Shown piece by piece: positions 12,901 to 24,660 of a stretch of 64,000 nucleotides of DNA (its first letter is position 1; every line of letters starts with the position of its first letter). Below the pieces are notes generated by a model. That model worked only from the letters and a program-made list of their open reading frames with translations. It was not told the DNA's origin and did no database searches. Source of the DNA: Acanthaster planci (lineage: Eukaryota; Echinodermata; Asteroidea; Valvatida; Acanthasteridae); assembly GCF_001949145.1 (NCBI RefSeq), contig NW_019091409.1, positions 790,955 to 854,954 of the forward strand. Direction: 5' to 3'. A program made the translations under genes and the position numbers.

Positions 12901-15900
12901 GGACAGTGTCCAGATCAATTTGAAGTTGACAGGTGCAAAAATGAGAAAGCTCACCACGTGAAGGGTTTTTGNNNNNNNNNNNNNNNNNNNNNNNNNNNNN
13001 NNNNNNNNNNNNNNNNNNNNNNNNNNNNNNNNNNNNNNNNNNNNNNNNNNNNNNNNNNNNNNNNNNNNNNNNNNNNNNNNNNNNNNNNNNNNNNNNNNNN
13101 NNNNNNNNNNNNNNNNNNNNNNNNNNNNNNNNNNNNNNNNNNNNNNNNNNNNNNNNNNNNNNNNNNNNNNNNNNNNNNNNNNNNNNNNNNNNNNNNNNNN
13201 NNNNNNNNNNNNNNNNNNNNNNNNNNNNNNNNNNNNNNNNNNNNNNNNNNNNNNNNNNNNNNNNTGGATCACATCACATATGCAAGTGTATATCTGATTG
13301 TACAATGCAGAATATATCTAGACACCCACATCTTATAAATGAACACACTTCCTTTTCCTAGCACAAGGAGAATGCATCTGCATTCATCAAATTTGGACAC
13401 ATACATGGCCAAGTTCAAGCGACAACCATCTTTCAACCTCAGGTCAAGTTCGCCCGGTGTCCAGGACACACTTGGGTCATTCCATGAAGTTAGATAACAA
13501 AGAGTGACAAAGGAGCTGAAATCTCAAATTCACTTTGTCATTTGTCATTTTTCCCCAAGTTTTGACACATTATTGACTCTGTTTTTCATAACTAGTAACA
13601 CTTTTGTAATAACTTATGCAGACAAGGAAATACTCAGGCATTATGCCACATGTGGCGGGTTATGGATGTACATGTACATGTAACACGGAAACCACACAGA
13701 GTTTCAGCGCACAACGAAGATTTCTCCGAGTTGCAATATGTAATGAAGATTCATTTGTTATGTTCTAAAGATTGGAAAGTATTTCACCAAAAATAAAAAC
13801 AATAAGGAAGGGAATATACACCGGTACCATAAGAACGAATGTCAGGGTAGGTACATGAACTCGTTTTGGGAGACTTTCCAGAAGAGGTACCGTGCAGTCG
13901 GGATGAGCATTTTCCCTTATTTGGTAGACATGGTAGGAATCAAACGAAGTGTAATCTTTGTGATCATATACGGCTGCATGGATGGCAATGTTTGTGTTGA
14001 TCTTTACCACATTTATCCCTGATTATATTCAAAACACACTGAAAATATCATGTCAGATTTCACAGAAAACAATGCCAAAAATTAGGCACCTTTATTTACG
14101 ATTTCCCAGCCGGAATGTTGCCTAAATCCCGTCCCTGTGCAGGGCACAAACAGGGAACCTGTGGCCTGTACACACCACATTGTGTTCGCTAGTATGGTTC
14201 CTCACGGTGCGGAATCGCTCTAGCGTTAATCCTAGAGGGATATGTGGAACTAGACGTATTAGCAACGAGCCTATACCCTTTTGGACCTGTGGGGCATTAC
14301 CATATTTTCCCCTTTTTTATGTTTAGATAATAATACTGTCATGGAAATATGCAAAATGGAGTGATTGCATTACTATAGCTGGTTAACATCTTCAGTTTGA
14401 AATGTACTCAAAATCTGTTCATGTATGAGTTTAATTTATGGCTCCTCCAAGGGGATTGTGGTACTACCCCTGTTATTACATAATGGTAACGGACTAATGG
14501 TCATTGCAATAACAAGATCTGGATGTAACTTGGATCGTCTGGATTTTTTTCCAATCAGTTGTAAACTGTAAATAATCAAAATTTAACGAGCATGAGCACA
14601 CTACACGTGTTGTAAATTTTACGGATTCATTCTTTCTACGATCTTGTACTTCGAAATCAATGATACCGGTCTCTAACGGCCGAATTTACTTTTGACAAAC
14701 TTAGGGTGGCGTAACTGCGTCAGGGACGTAATGTGTGGAAACTCAATGTTTGGAAAGCAGGTTAATACATGCGTGACAACATCTGGCAAGTGACGTTTTG
14801 TTTGGCGAATTCTAGAAAGAGCTGTTGAAGCATGGAAGAATCCATTTCCAAAGAGGGGCGCACACTAGGGCTTTAAGGAACACCAAGGGTTGCAGACATA
14901 ACAGAATGGCTGCGGAAACCAGGCTCGGCATTCGGGCAAGAACAAATTATTTCTTTGGAACTGAAATACAGCAGCGAATGCCAAGTTGAGAAAAAGGACA
15001 TCTGGGTTGTAGTGTTCAATCCATGATGATGTAGTTAACAATTATTTTCCAGGTCCAAAAAACGAACTCCTGTTTCGGACGTAACGTGACTATTCATGTA
15101 TGGAAACCACGTTACGTCCGTACCCTCGAACAAAACAGGGGCTCAGTTGTGAAGGAGGGGTAGTTAACTATGCAATGAACTGTGGAGGGTTGATATAGAT
15201 ACGAATATGTAAAAAATATCACGTTTACATTTACTTCAACTCTTTGTTTCTTAAATGCCCATTTATTTTGTCACAAAAAAAACTAGTTTCACATAACCGG
15301 CAACCGCTTTTCCGTGCCTTATGTTTCAAAAAATGTTTCCACAAATTTGAACAAAATGGTTCAACAATATACGTCTCTATGTGTTCTTTCGATGATGTAA
15401 ATTAAACTAGCTAATAATTTGAGAAGCCATGTGATTTACTCCAAAGTCTTCACACTGTGGGCAAATAACCAGGTTTTCCCCAACTTCATGGAATGACCCA
15501 CTAATGAACAGGTTACCAGGGGAAAAGCCAACCAGTAGTTGACGATCATCACTCCATGCAGTTGGTTCCCCATTTACCTCATGGAATCAATGATGTATGG
15601 TTGGGCCAGTTGGACCACGATGGACCCACTGCCAAGCTGGTGACAGGTGTAACCAGAGTCCCAGTCGTAGTTCTTGGTGTCTCCGTTCAACAGGGCATTG
15701 CGGCTACGGCTAACACCTTCAATGACACTAGCACTGGCCTGGATGGTGGCTACGCTCTCTTTGGGCACTGCAACAGGAGACAGAATGGGATCAGAGAGAA
15801 AAACTGAGAAAATTCGGGATTAACATTGCTCTGCTGTTTCCAAATTGAGTTCCAAACCTGGAATGGTCATATACGGTCTACAACACATTATAAGGCAAGC

Positions 15901-18900
15901 CACCTGTCCATAATGGTGCTCTGTGTATTGCTTTTAACAAATTCTGACCACTGAAGAGTCATTTTTTTACATCCCTCTATCATAGGGGAATATTTATGCA
16001 TTGTAGCTGAGAGTTCCAATGTTAGTCGGACATCTGATGATAAACAGGCAAAGTTTTAGAAAAATCTGAAACTTGTGAAGATATTAATTTTACATCTTCC
16101 AGGGCAGCATGAAAACATACTCCTGAAGTTGTCTGGCCAAACCTTACTCCTAGTTTCACCAATTCTCCAGTTGGATTATGAAACCAATTAATAAAAAGAC
16201 CTTCTTGTAAGATGTTGCAGTACCATCTGGATGCATACCGGTACATGTATATTGCAAAAAAAAAGTTGAGGAAAATACACATGGGCGTTTGAGTAGCATG
16301 AAGATTGTACTCTCTATAAAATAACAGGCATGTGACTTTTTTCCAGAAAACAAATCCCAAAAATTCGTCAAAAATTCCAGAAAACCATTCGTTTTGAAAA
16401 GCGTTCTTTTACATTGTATGAAAATATCCATCAAAGAAAATTTCTTTTCTGTTTCCTTACCTATTAGTCCTCGTTCTAGCGGCAATGTTTTGTCAGTGAA
16501 CATACACTCAAAGGACACAATATGGAATACTTTGTTAACGGTGTTGCGTGTACCCACTATGCGTATATACCTGCACCAAGACAAGAACAAAAGAAGTTGC
16601 TCTGCACAATTCAACAGATAGGATACAATATATAGGACAAAAGAAGAAACAATGCTTGAACATTAATTTTCACAGTTGTGAATACACAAGCAGAGATAAA
16701 TGAAAACAAGAACTCAATTCAGTATTAAACTGATCCGACTGGTGCATAACGCTGACTATGAAAAAATATTTCAGAGGAAAAACAATTATTCAGAGTCACG
16801 GAAGGTAGCAACCAGAAAGTACACTGATGTTGATAACTCGAAAATTTCCTCTGACACCACAACTTAGTGAAGTAGGTTTTTCTCTATAGTTTCTGGCACT
16901 TGTTTGAGCCTAGCTAAGGATGACTGACAAGAAGAAAATTAACTATGACAAAACTGTACAAATGTATAAATTTCTATAACTCCCCCCCCCAAAGTTAGTC
17001 ATGGATCTTAGCCTGTGACCTCCAGAAAATCATGAAGTGTAAACATTTGTGTACTCTCCAAATAAATGCCAAAACCATTACCAGCTACTTTCAGATACAA
17101 CATGAAGTTAGCAAGTACATGTACATGTACGTATTTGTGCAAACAGGAATACGGTAGATAAGTCTTGAAGGTTTGCATGGTGAAGAGGTACAATAGAAAG
17201 TAGGTTTGTGGTAGCACCGTGGACGTATCTCTTTTGTGAGTATTTGTGGTTCTGAAAAGTGGTACTCAACGTTTACAGGAATACTGTACATTCTCACACA
17301 TACGAGCCAAGCCACTCAGAACCACACGGTCCTCTCGGTGTTTGACTGTGCTTTCATCCAAACAAAAGCGGTCTGGTGAAAGTCCTAAAATGCCGATGTT
17401 TATTCTTCAGTTGTACCTGTTTATTTTTCAATGCAGTTGAGTGCATGTGCACAGCCTACATGTATGTCTGTGTAATAACACTCATTCCTGTCTCACTCTA
17501 CCTGTTTTCATTATCTCTCTATATTACAGTGTCAAAGTTGTTTGCATCTGACAGTGCGGTGTCCATTGCTTCTGCATGGAGAAATGCACGTCTGCAATGA
17601 AGTACATGTACGTGTACATGTATCAACAAATGAGGTACCATAAGTGGTACATGTAGCTCACTTACAGGTATCCCCCTGCACCTGTTTTGGAAGCTCAGCT
17701 GATAATTAACACTAGAATGATAAAGTATGTACATCAAAGCCAGTATGCCCCTGAGAACAAAGCACATTGTCCTCCAAGAAATTATCAACGAATGAGGTAA
17801 GTGGTACATGTACATGTAGCTCACTTACATGTATCACCCTGCACCTGTTGCTGAAGCTCAGCTGATAATTGACACTAGAATGGTAAAGTATGTACAACAA
17901 AGCTAGTATGCCCCTGAGAAAAAGGAAACTGTCCTCCAAGAAATTACCCCGGTAATTCATGTAATATACTGCTGAATTGGACCTCAGCTGGGGGGGGGGA
18001 AATGAAACCATTCATCCTCCTTAATGGGCAAGAGTCACCATTTGTCATATGGTATATTCATATACATCTACATGTATTCAGTGTCAAAGTACCAGAGTTA
18101 CGTGTATGTATAGTAATACTGAATAGAATGTGGAGTTGTGAAAAAAAATAGGTTTAGTCTTCTGATAAATATTGGCAACACTTTCATTGGTAGATCAGCA
18201 CTGTCTCCATTTATTATAATTGGTCAATCACAATAAAAATTCCCCTCAGAACTAAATGGGCGCCTCACACCAACAGCAATTACAAGCTCCCATTACCAGC
18301 AAGCCGAAGACACAAATTATATTTTAGAAGGTTTGGCAGGCCTTTCAGAAAGGATCTGCTTGTAATGCGAATTTCTCTGTGTTTTCAATTGACAGTATAA
18401 TCTTTGTTATTTGGCTGAAATGTCAGTCCTTTCATGTGCATTACATGTAAAAACAGCCAGATGCTTTCACACGTTCAGACAGTGAGGAGCACCAACCACA
18501 CGGCTGCTTCAAGAAGGACACTCTTCTATCCCTCATTCAGAAGACGGAAGCTGCTTCTGTCATGCCTCTGAAGACCCTTGCAACACTGACTGCCATGGCA
18601 GTCATCGGATTGCTTCAGTCTGTGGCTGTGAACACCACCTGCATGCCTTGCCCACTATCCTGGGTGGCTCACGGTAATCACTGCTACCTGTACATAGGGG
18701 ATCATGTTGGTTGGGATCAAGCAGCCCGTCACTGTGGGGCTGCAAAATCCTATGGGAAACGTAAGGCTGAGTTAGCCGGTATCAGTACACAAGATGATAA
18801 AGATTTCTTGGTTGGTTACATCAGAGGCGTCAGTTGTAATGAAGAGATATGGATCGGGAACAATACCAATAGATCAACATTTGAAAGCACAACTGCTAAA

Positions 18901-21900
18901 GCTTCCATCACCTCTGGCATGTACTCGTATGACACCACCCCCTCTGGCATGTCTGACACTACATGTATCTCCACTGGCACATCTGACACCACATCCTCTG
19001 GCACATTTCACACCACCACCTCTGGCATGGCTGACACCAGCTCCTCTGGCATGTATGATACTACGTCATCTGACATGTCTGACACAACATCATCTGGCAT
19101 ATCTGACACCACTGCCTCTGGAATGCCTGACACCAGTTCCTTTGGAATGGCTGACACCACCTCCTCTGGCACATCTGACACCACTGCCTCTGATATCACC
19201 ACCACTGACATACCCGATCAAACCACCTCTGAAAATGGGGTCTGTTTTGTTCTTCTGGCCAATAACGGAGAAATGGTTATATCTTCTTGTCAGCATGAAC
19301 ATCCATTTGTTTGTAAGATGGTACAGCGATACATGCCTTAGCACAACTTCAAAGATAGACAAACTACACCAGATATTTTTAAAGCTTTAAAGAATCAATG
19401 TACATATATGTTTTAATTTCGTCTACAACCAATAAGCCATTTGCGAGTTAAATTTGAATAAAATCTGGTGCACTGAGTTATCTGACTGCACATAAATATA
19501 ATTTGAATTCCCCAGACTAATGACACTGTTGCTATACCTCGTGATTCGGGGCAAGCTTTCGCTTTGGTTTTAGTAAGGAGAATTCAAGTTGTTATGTTCA
19601 CGTAAATTTAAAGAACTCAGTGTACCAGATTTGGGTCAAAGCTAACTCGCAAAAGGCTTATTACAAATTACATTTCTTTGAATGAACATTTAAAATGTGG
19701 TCTGACGTAACAGTGACAGCAAATGTCTGAAAAGTATTTATAGCTTTGAACGGGTCAGGGTACAACTTCAATGAAATCATCTGCCTGGATGACAGATTCA
19801 ATAACGATTCTGATAATGTCAATGTCCGTGCAATTCCAACAAAGCTTGACCAACCTGCATACTCTGGGTGGAAAAAAGAGTGTCTGCCAAGATCTGCACA
19901 GGTACTGTGAATGATCCACAATACGCACCCAGTCCTGCTCATCGATAGAAGCCTCAATGTAATAGGAATACGACCTGGAATATAATTGGAAATGAAAACA
20001 CCCTCATTTCAACAATGACGACTGTAAGAGAAACTGAACAGTGATGTCAAAGATTCAGTAGCACAGAAATCAAACAGGAGTTCTACAGCAGACTGTAGAA
20101 CTTCTGTTGAATTTCTTTGGCCATTTCATCAGAAGACCACTGAGCCAGATTGGTATTTCAAAAAGCCATGGTCTTACAAAGTTCGCACGTGAGTCAAGTG
20201 TGTGGCTGCGCTGATAGGACAGACAATTATGCAGGCGCAAAGCTGTTCCCAAAAAGTCTCGTACTGGGCATGTGCTGTTGGAATACCCAACTGGCTCACT
20301 GATGCTGCAGTTCCTAAACCTGAGACACATACCGGTAGATGCTTAGTACCTGTTTAACAAAACAACCAAAACCCTTTGTGTGCCAAAAATTCCACTAAAA
20401 TTGTCACCTTTAAAGGATTTATGGAAACTATGAGGTTACCAATCCCCAATCTGAGATACACTGCTAAGAGTTTTGTAATTTTTTTCCACCAAATTTTTTC
20501 AAATGATATGATCATATTTGCAAGTCTGCCACGCTATCTCTGACGTGGCTTCATTACCTCATGTCTCGGTCCCACAGTAGTAGTCTGATCTTGTTAATGA
20601 TAGAAGGCTTTCCCAGTTTAATAACAATTCCCTCGGGTTTTGCCACATCCTCAATTGGGTGCCTCGTAAAGCCGCGGTCAAGGTCGTAGTTCATGCAGTC
20701 TCCATCTAGTAGTGAAGCTCGCATATCTCCATTGATGACGGATGCGTTGTATTTGGCTGTGGCAATGTTTTCATTGAGTACTGGAAAGTCAAGACAAAAA
20801 GGTTGATTCAGAAAGATATTTCCAATTGGCCGTAAGTTATTCAAACTCATCAGATGAATTTACGTTAAGAAGTTTATGATGGAAGCTAACACAAATCTGT
20901 AGTTGTATTAAAAGAAAAAGCAAAATTTTGAGGCAAGTGTTTCCCTTGTTACAATGTACAAAGTATTTTAATATTTAAAAATAACATGCTTTGTTGTTTT
21001 TCGGTGGAAGATGGATATATGGAATTTAGCCATAAACACAAACAAGGGAATATCAGAGGTTATTTGGAGGGACATGAATTCTGTTTCAGTGTGTTGGAAA
21101 TATTGCGATGGTTAGACATGCATCTACTAAGCTCGATTCATCTTCTAAAGTTAATATTTCTTCCTTGCTCACTGGATGCAGCTTTCTCTGCTGACAGTAC
21201 AACAAAGAAAGAAGCTGTTTAAAATTATTTCAACCATCACATTTTTCAACAAAGTCCAATCCCTGTGTGGACATAAAAGGTAAACGGAGCATTAGTTTAA
21301 TATCTACTCCAGTGATTACACGTTATGCAGAATGTATTGTGCCTTTTACAAATTATGCCCTTTTTAAGACTGCATGACTGACTAGTCAATTTCCTGAGTG
21401 GCTGTGAGACATGTAAACATTTTAAATTGTGGATGCAGCAAAACACTGAGAAAGGTTTGTCTCATGAGGTTTTAGTAAGCCACTTTCGAATGAAATTATT
21501 CCAAAGTTAACTTGTCCCATGCATAAAAATACTGACTTTTTGAAATGACAAGATACCACAACCACAGTTCAATAACCACGGGCCTAGTTTTAGATGGTCC
21601 ACTTGATAGTCCAGCCATCCATTGTTCTGGCAATGCCACTGGAGCTATGGTCAACTGTAGTTGTCGCTCACACTTGCCCATTAATGGAGATGGGTTTCTC
21701 TTGTATTAAATTTTCAGACTCCCAAACTGACAGCGTGATTCATCAAACAAAATTTGCTTCTTCCGCATCAGCCATTTACTTCCTCGTTTTGCTTGATTTG
21801 GACAGCCACAAGCGCATGTATAAAGTTATTGTAGTGTTCCACTTGTGAAAATTCCGAAAAGGATCATGTCAAAAGATACTTGAAGGGTTTAAGGTAAAGG

Positions 21901-24660
21901 GTGTTCCTTTTTGTGTATTACTCAACGGAAATCCAAAGCAAAATCCTTGTTTCTTCATGGAACATATTTCAAAAGGGGAGTAATAGTTATGAGTAACCAC
22001 AGGTGACAAAATTTGCCTCACCGAGACTTCCTCTAAAGTTGAGATCCATGTTTCTGCTTTCCTGCTTAATCTTGATAGCGTCCAAGATGTCGTCAGCACT
22101 GAGTAGCTTTGTCGGCCGTACCACATCCAGAAGCTCATTCAAGTTCATGAGAGGAAGCCGGATTGCTTTGGCAATCTCACTAAAGTCGCTGTCTTTGTTG
22201 GCCTGGGTCCAAGCCTGCACAGCCTTGAATATTGCAATTTCTGATGCATAGAAAGAGTCCCTGGATATCACCTCCTTAAGAGCTCCCTAGAGTTCAGAAA
22301 AAACAATTGGTTGAAAAGATTGCAGCGTTCATGACAGGTTCAAAAAGTCAGCCACACTCGAGGCTGGTCACACAGCCTTGGGTAATAATGACCATTGAGT
22401 ATCGGAGGCCATCAATTCTAGGGTCACATCCTGCAGAGAGAGGTTTCTTCAACCAGCCATGATGCTGTCAGTGGTTAGTGATGATTCTCACTATCTCAAG
22501 ACAAGATGTGAAAGTATTATACTATTTCAAATCATCAATACTCAAACCTGCCCAAGATTACCCGACAATGAAAATGTTTAGTATTGTGTCACTAATTGTC
22601 ATAAGAAATTATGTGTTCAGGAAAAGCACAACAGTGGACCCAGAAAACAAGAAGTCATCATACACTACTCAACAAAAGTTATGGACCACTCTTTATTTTG
22701 TGTATACTTTTTATATAAGATATTTTACCGCTGAAAATGTGCATTTGATGTTTTGAAATATTTTGGTAATTTTTTATTCCAATGAGAACACCATCTAGAC
22801 AAACAAAAAATGAAAGAAAAAGACCCCACTCATTGCTTGGAAAAAATTACAAGTTCAGAAAAAAGTGATCCTTCACTTTTTTTGAGTAGTGTAATTTAAA
22901 TCAAAACTGTGACAGTAAACATTAATGTCTATAAAAATCTAGTTATAAGCAAAACTGATTCATTTACCTCTGAAAGGGAGAGAAAGGATTCACTGTTCAT
23001 CACATCCTGAGCGTTAGCATCCATGTACTGGTAGCAAGTCTCCTTCAGTGAGTTCAGCGAGTACAAACTGGCCACGTCGTATATCAGACAGACATTGTGA
23101 ATGCTCAGGATGGCCCTCAGGTAATCCGAGATGGACCCCTCCAAGTCCACAAAGCCGTACTGGTGGGCCAGTCCAAGGACATCCAAAACGGTGTCCTCCT
23201 TCAGGCTCAGGAGGTTTATCCTGCCGGTGTAGATGTACTTGAGGAGCACTTCGAAGGCCTGCGCAGTGGTGTCTTGGAGCACTATCTCGCTGCAGTCTGG
23301 TGCCGACTCCCTCATGCCCCCAAACAACAGGGCTCTGTGGAATCAATGGCAAGCTTTACACTATCATTAAGCCTGTGTGACAACTGTTCATTGCGCTACA
23401 AGAAATTGACTCACCGTCAATCAAAGAAGTCATTTTCTTTTCTTCCTAAGGAGACTTTATGAATTCACTTTGTGCATTCTAAACAAATTTGTCCGGACCT
23501 TCATAATTATGATCTTCAGGGTCTCTGGGTCTGGGACTTGGTGCTCACAATGGTTACCATTCGCGACAAAATTGGGGCATGTGTATGTCAGTGTATTATT
23601 CATTGAGAATGTAGGTTCCACTGTAAACACAAATGTCTGCTTACATGTACACGCTTCAGGGTAATTATGTACACTTATACATGGTGTTGGCATAACTGAC
23701 AATACATGCAGCTGGTTGCTTAGACTCCTTCATTAGGATGCTTTGCAGACACAACTCAACTGGGGAAAAACCTCACGAATCCGTTCTTTCTGGAAGGACA
23801 TTCAAATATTAAGTAATGTCAGAGACTGAGGCTGTGTCGGAAACAGGCTTCCAGACATGCCAGAGCTACATGTACATGTACAGTTAGATCTATTGTCTCC
23901 ACGTATTTCTAATGAAGTGAATACCTACATGTAGACCTACATGAAGCTCTAGATAACAGATTCCGAAGCAGTCCTGTTTAGAGCCTATCATGTGATTTAC
24001 CGGTACCTGTATCACATGTTTTCACATGAACTTACCGTACATGCATGCCATGGTTAAAATTTGAGGACCCTAGGCTTTGAATTTCATGCTCGCTTGAACA
24101 TGACCAGGATGAGCTTTATGTCACATTTATTGCATATTTTTCATTTAATTTTGGATTTTTACCCTGCCCGACGTGTATTATCACACTGTATACTCAGTGT
24201 TTGCCCCCGAAGGCTTGTGAAAAAAACCACTTCCTGCTTACTAGTGCAGACATCTTAGCCACTCAACCACCGAGCTTGCTGCTGTCGGCTGGCTGGTTCC
24301 AGTCAGATGTAGCAGCGGCTACTGCGAACAACTATTTCCAAGGATACTTTTTATCTCCCAAAACGTTTCTGGGAGTGCAAAAAGGGGCCAAGAGCAAGGC
24401 TTAAAGAGCTGAATAATCCTCACAGAAAAGTCGCCACAAAATAAGGCCTGCGATTGAGGCCTCATGAATACTGACCTGAAATACTGGCACCTGGCCGCCA
24501 GGATGACTCTGTGGGCATGGAAGGATTTATCCTCCACTATCAGCGTCACATCGCTGTAGTCCTGGTTGGCAAACAGGTTCCCAATGTCCTGGGACAAGAT
24601 GTGGGCATGTTCCACCTCCCCCATGGGCGCGCTGGGACGCATGCGATGGCTATCACTCAT
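9770..24660 (-). CDS. BTBD9: BTBD9, BTB/POZ-BACK protein with two discoidin-like domains (10 coding exons)
   Basis: Coding exons, 5' to 3': 24660-24476, 23334-22968, 22286-22022, 20780-20558, 19974-19855, 16570-16461, 15767-15578, 11681-11574, 11022-10944, 9940-9770. They total 1818 nt, or 605 aa plus TGA; human BTBD9 is 612 aa. All introns are GT-AG and all phases close. The start is the ATG at 24660, whose MSDSHRMRP matches human MSNSHPLRP. A BTB domain occupies about residues 27-135 (SDVTLIVEDKSFHAHRVILAARCQYF, split here as SDVTLIVEDKSF and HAHRVILAARCQYF). A BACK domain covers about 140-245, and two F5/8-type C (discoidin-like) domains cover about 275-400 and 420-550 (RIVGTRNTVNK, then RIVGTRNTANE). 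BTBD9-family proteins are thought to act as Cullin-3 substrate adaptors; human variants associate with restless legs syndrome. The last 25 or so residues do not resemble the human tail and lie in a DNA repeat array. A plus-strand lectin gene sits in intron 5. Confidence 0.96.
10174..10545. mobile_element. Foldback MITE, family A, copy 1
   Basis: The left arm (ATAAGCCTTTTGCCGGTTGA, TCTGGTACACTGAGTT) and right arm (AACTCAGTGTACCAA, ACTTACAAAAGGTTTAT) are inverted copies about 90-150 bp long. It is homologous to the element at 19431. It lies in BTBD9 intron 9. Confidence 0.7.
11862..12210 (+). mobile_element. tRNA-derived SINE, copy 1
   Basis: Pol III A box (TGGCCTTGTGGTTAGGGTTT) and B box (GGTTCGAATCT) are followed by a unique body and a (TTA)n tail after GCTATATAAGAATC. 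It lies in BTBD9 intron 7. It is homologous to the copy at 34812, with an extra segment of about 45 bp. Confidence 0.85.
12671..12703. repeat. Perfect 14-bp hairpin
   Basis: GCCCTGCTGTACCA, a 5-nt loop, then TGGTACAGCAGGGC. It lies in BTBD9 intron 7. Confidence 0.85.
12972..13264. other. Assembly gap (293 N) in BTBD9 intron 7
   Basis: A run of N. It falls in an intron, so the BTBD9 coding sequence is unaffected. Confidence 1.
15077..15119. repeat. Perfect 12-bp inverted repeat
   Basis: GGACGTAACGTG and CACGTTACGTCC separated by 19 nt, with weaker inverted similarity further out. It lies in BTBD9 intron 7. Confidence 0.8.
17621..17945. repeat. Tandem duplication, 2 x about 162 bp
   Basis: TATCAACAAATGAGGT to CCAAGAAATTA occurs twice in direct orientation with about 90% identity by eye. 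It lies in BTBD9 intron 5. Confidence 0.8.
18562..19341 (+). CDS. Secreted C-type-lectin-like protein with Ser/Thr-rich repeat insert
   Basis: A single-exon ORF of 259 aa starting with ATG. Residues 1-23 form a hydrophobic signal peptide. Residues 27-103 look like the first half of a C-type lectin domain: CPLSW with paired cysteines C30 and C41 (HCYLY), then W51..C58, AELAGIS and EEIWIGNN. Residues 226-253 look like the last half (CFVLL, then SSCQHEHPFVCKM). Residues 113-222 between them are about 13 diverged copies of the 8-residue unit SGMxDTTS, replacing the loop region that normally carries the calcium and sugar motifs (EPN/QPD, WND). None of those motifs is visible, so classical sugar binding is unlikely. 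The insert is rich in possible O-glycosylation sites, which suggests an extracellular mucin-like or immune lectin. The gene lies inside BTBD9 intron 5 on the opposite strand. No promoter motif was recognised. Confidence 0.85.
   Translation: MPLKTLATLTAMAVIGLLQSVAVNTTCMPCPLSWVAHGNHCYLYIGDHVGWDQAARHCGAAKSYGKRKAELAGISTQDDKDFLVGYIRGVSCNEEIWIGNNTNRSTFESTTAKASITSGMYSYDTTPSGMSDTTCISTGTSDTTSSGTFHTTTSGMADTSSSGMYDTTSSDMSDTTSSGISDTTASGMPDTSSFGMADTTSSGTSDTTASDITTTDIPDQTTSENGVCFVLLANNGEMVISSCQHEHPFVCKMVQRYMP
18898..19227 (+). repeat. In-frame 24-bp coding minisatellite
   Basis: Diverged tandem copies of a 24-nt unit encode the SGMxDTTS repeats in the lectin gene (residues 113-222). The repeat also keeps several other frames open on both strands, which produces spurious ORFs. 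Confidence 0.85.
19431..19664. mobile_element. Foldback MITE, family A, copy 2
   Basis: AATAAGCCATTTGCGAGTTA...GTGCACTGAGTT is mirrored by AACTCAGTGTACC...CTAACTCGCAAAAGGCTTATT. The element is 234 bp, begins 90 bp after the lectin stop codon and provides the first AATAAA downstream of it. Confidence 0.75.
19457..19462 (+). terminator. Candidate poly(A) signal of the lectin gene
   Basis: AATAAA lies 115 nt after the lectin stop codon, the first such signal downstream. It falls inside the foldback element at 19431-19664. Confidence 0.5.
22661..22893. mobile_element. Tc1/mariner-type MITE in BTBD9 intron 2
   Basis: TACACTACTCAACAAAAG at the left and TTTTTTGAGTAGTGTA at the right form inverted ends flanked by TA, the mariner target dinucleotide. 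It is 233 bp with no coding capacity. Confidence 0.75.

Noticed and set aside
18794-19390. Long alternative-frame ORF (198 codons) and several minus-strand ORFs over the lectin gene
   Set aside because: They are open only because the 24-bp repeat keeps all frames free of stops; they lack a domain and overlap the clear lectin reading frame.
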